From assembly GCA_964445115.1 (NCBI GenBank), contig CAYUJU010000001.1, forward strand, positions 124,001 through 188,000: a stretch of DNA of 64,000 bases, in the 5' to 3' direction. Origin of the DNA: CAIJXJ01 sp964445115 (GTDB lineage: Bacteria > Pseudomonadota > Gammaproteobacteria > Burkholderiales > Methylophilaceae). This document shows, one piece after another, positions 63,562 through 64,000 of this stretch; position 1 is the first letter of the stretch; every line of letters starts with the position of its first letter. The position numbers and the translations under genes were made by a program. The notes below the pieces were generated by a model. That model was not told the origin of the DNA. It was given only the letters and a program-made list of their open reading frames with translations, and did not search any database.

Positions 63562-64000
63562 GCTGACCTGCTGGATCGTGGCGCGGATTTCCGGGCGCTT
63601 GTGCAGCCCGGGGATCAGGTCTGCCACCGCGACGTAGATCATGCTGGCCGAGGCCAGCCCGAGGATGGTCGGAATCCAGCTTTGCACGTCCTTCAACGCG
63701 AAGTACGCGAGCAAGCCCCCAACCAACGTTGCCAGACTCGACAGCAGATTGAGCACCAAGGCCTTGCGCTTGGTGTAGCCAGAATGCAGCAGGATCAGGA
63801 AGTCACCGACTTCCTGCGGGATTTCGTGCGCGATGATTGCCAATGCAGTCACGGCACCCAGCTTAAAGTCCGTCATGAAAGCCGCCGCGATCAGGATACC
63901 GTCCACAAAGTTGTGAAAGGTATCGCCGATCATGATCATCAGCCCACTGCGGCCATGGTCGTGCCCGTGATCGTGTTGATGGCCATGATGGCCGTGATCA
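63499..64000 (-). CDS. ZIP-family divalent metal transporter, 5' end beyond the window
   Basis: C-terminal ~166 residues of a ZIP transporter (Zn, possibly Fe or Mn). A His-rich cytoplasmic loop (DHGHHGHQHDHGHDHG) is followed by the metal-site helices HNFVDGILIAAAF and AHEIPQEVGDF, then three further membrane spans. The N-terminal spans lie beyond position 64000. The 3' end overlaps the small membrane protein gene on the other strand. Confidence 0.93.
   Translation of the reverse strand, partial: DHGHHGHQHDHGHDHGRSGLMIMIGDTFHNFVDGILIAAAFMTDFKLGAVTALAIIAHEIPQEVGDFLILLHSGYTKRKALVLNLLSSLATLVGGLLAYFALKDVQSWIPTILGLASASMIYVAVADLIPGLHKRPEIRATIQQVSLIALGIGSIWVVKLLIGEHA

Overview
The window reads as part of the chromosome of a betaproteobacterium, probably a free-living, metabolically flexible member of the Nitrosomonadales or a relative. 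This rests on gene content: a soluble NAD-linked formate dehydrogenase (fds type), zipA next to ligA, rluC divergent from rne, single-domain QueF, and a SoxYZ-like/metallohydrolase pair known from PQQ-using bacteria. It is inference from gene families, not from an rRNA. One run of 100 Ns (39019-39118) marks an assembly gap.

Layout. 1-4839 (-): fdsG-fdsB-fdsA, with fdsA cut by the window edge. 5053-6300: rubredoxin, a cytochrome b561 protein, tRNA-Glu and tRNA-Ala. 6590-9593: a TetR regulator, an exported DsrE-like protein, a SoxYZ-like carrier and a zinc metallohydrolase around a striking multi-palindrome operator. 9713-17620: PilZ protein and queF, then smc, zipA and ligA. 17646-24012: three-gene c-di-GMP signalling operon (hybrid kinase, HD-GYP regulator, HDOD-REC-GGDEF protein). 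24033-30843: cysQ, a TPR protein, msrP-msrQ, and the ovothiol genes ovoA-ovoB. 30821-35842: AsmA protein, two identical tRNA-Asn genes around an OmpA-like lipoprotein, then two integron-type gene cassettes (GIY-YIG protein; Abi-alpha-like protein), then pgl. 35864-38730 (-): rluC-HAD phosphatase-Rieske-sppA. 39335-44919: rne, an exported beta-sandwich-like protein, uvrB. 45088-54287: sulfate uptake and cysteine synthesis region (small DUF2292 protein, porin, sbp, DUF2325 protein, cysK, second sbp, EAL protein, cysT-cysW-cysA). 54349-57360: exported serine protease, aminotransferase, rpiA. 57379-61541: an accessory patch with a truncated exported-protein gene, an ISL3-type transposase, a miniature secreted Rhs-type protein with a possible immunity partner, a transglutaminase-like protein and a damaged ORF. 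61588-64000: peroxiredoxin, Gfo/Idh/MocA oxidoreductase, a small membrane protein and a ZIP metal transporter cut by the edge.

How it fits together. Sulfur and thiol chemistry recurs: sulfate import and cysteine synthesis from CysB-type promoters, CysQ for PAP/PAPS turnover, ovothiol synthesis beside periplasmic methionine sulfoxide repair, and an exported sulfur-carrier module. Cyclic di-GMP signalling also recurs: a synthase, a hydrolase, a PilZ protein and a degenerate EAL protein inside the sulfate cluster. The most novel-looking parts are the integrase-less cassette pair at 33576-35041 with readable attC sites, the secreted mini-Rhs locus at 58894-61041, and the stand-alone SoxYZ/DsrE/metallohydrolase module with its tandem operator.
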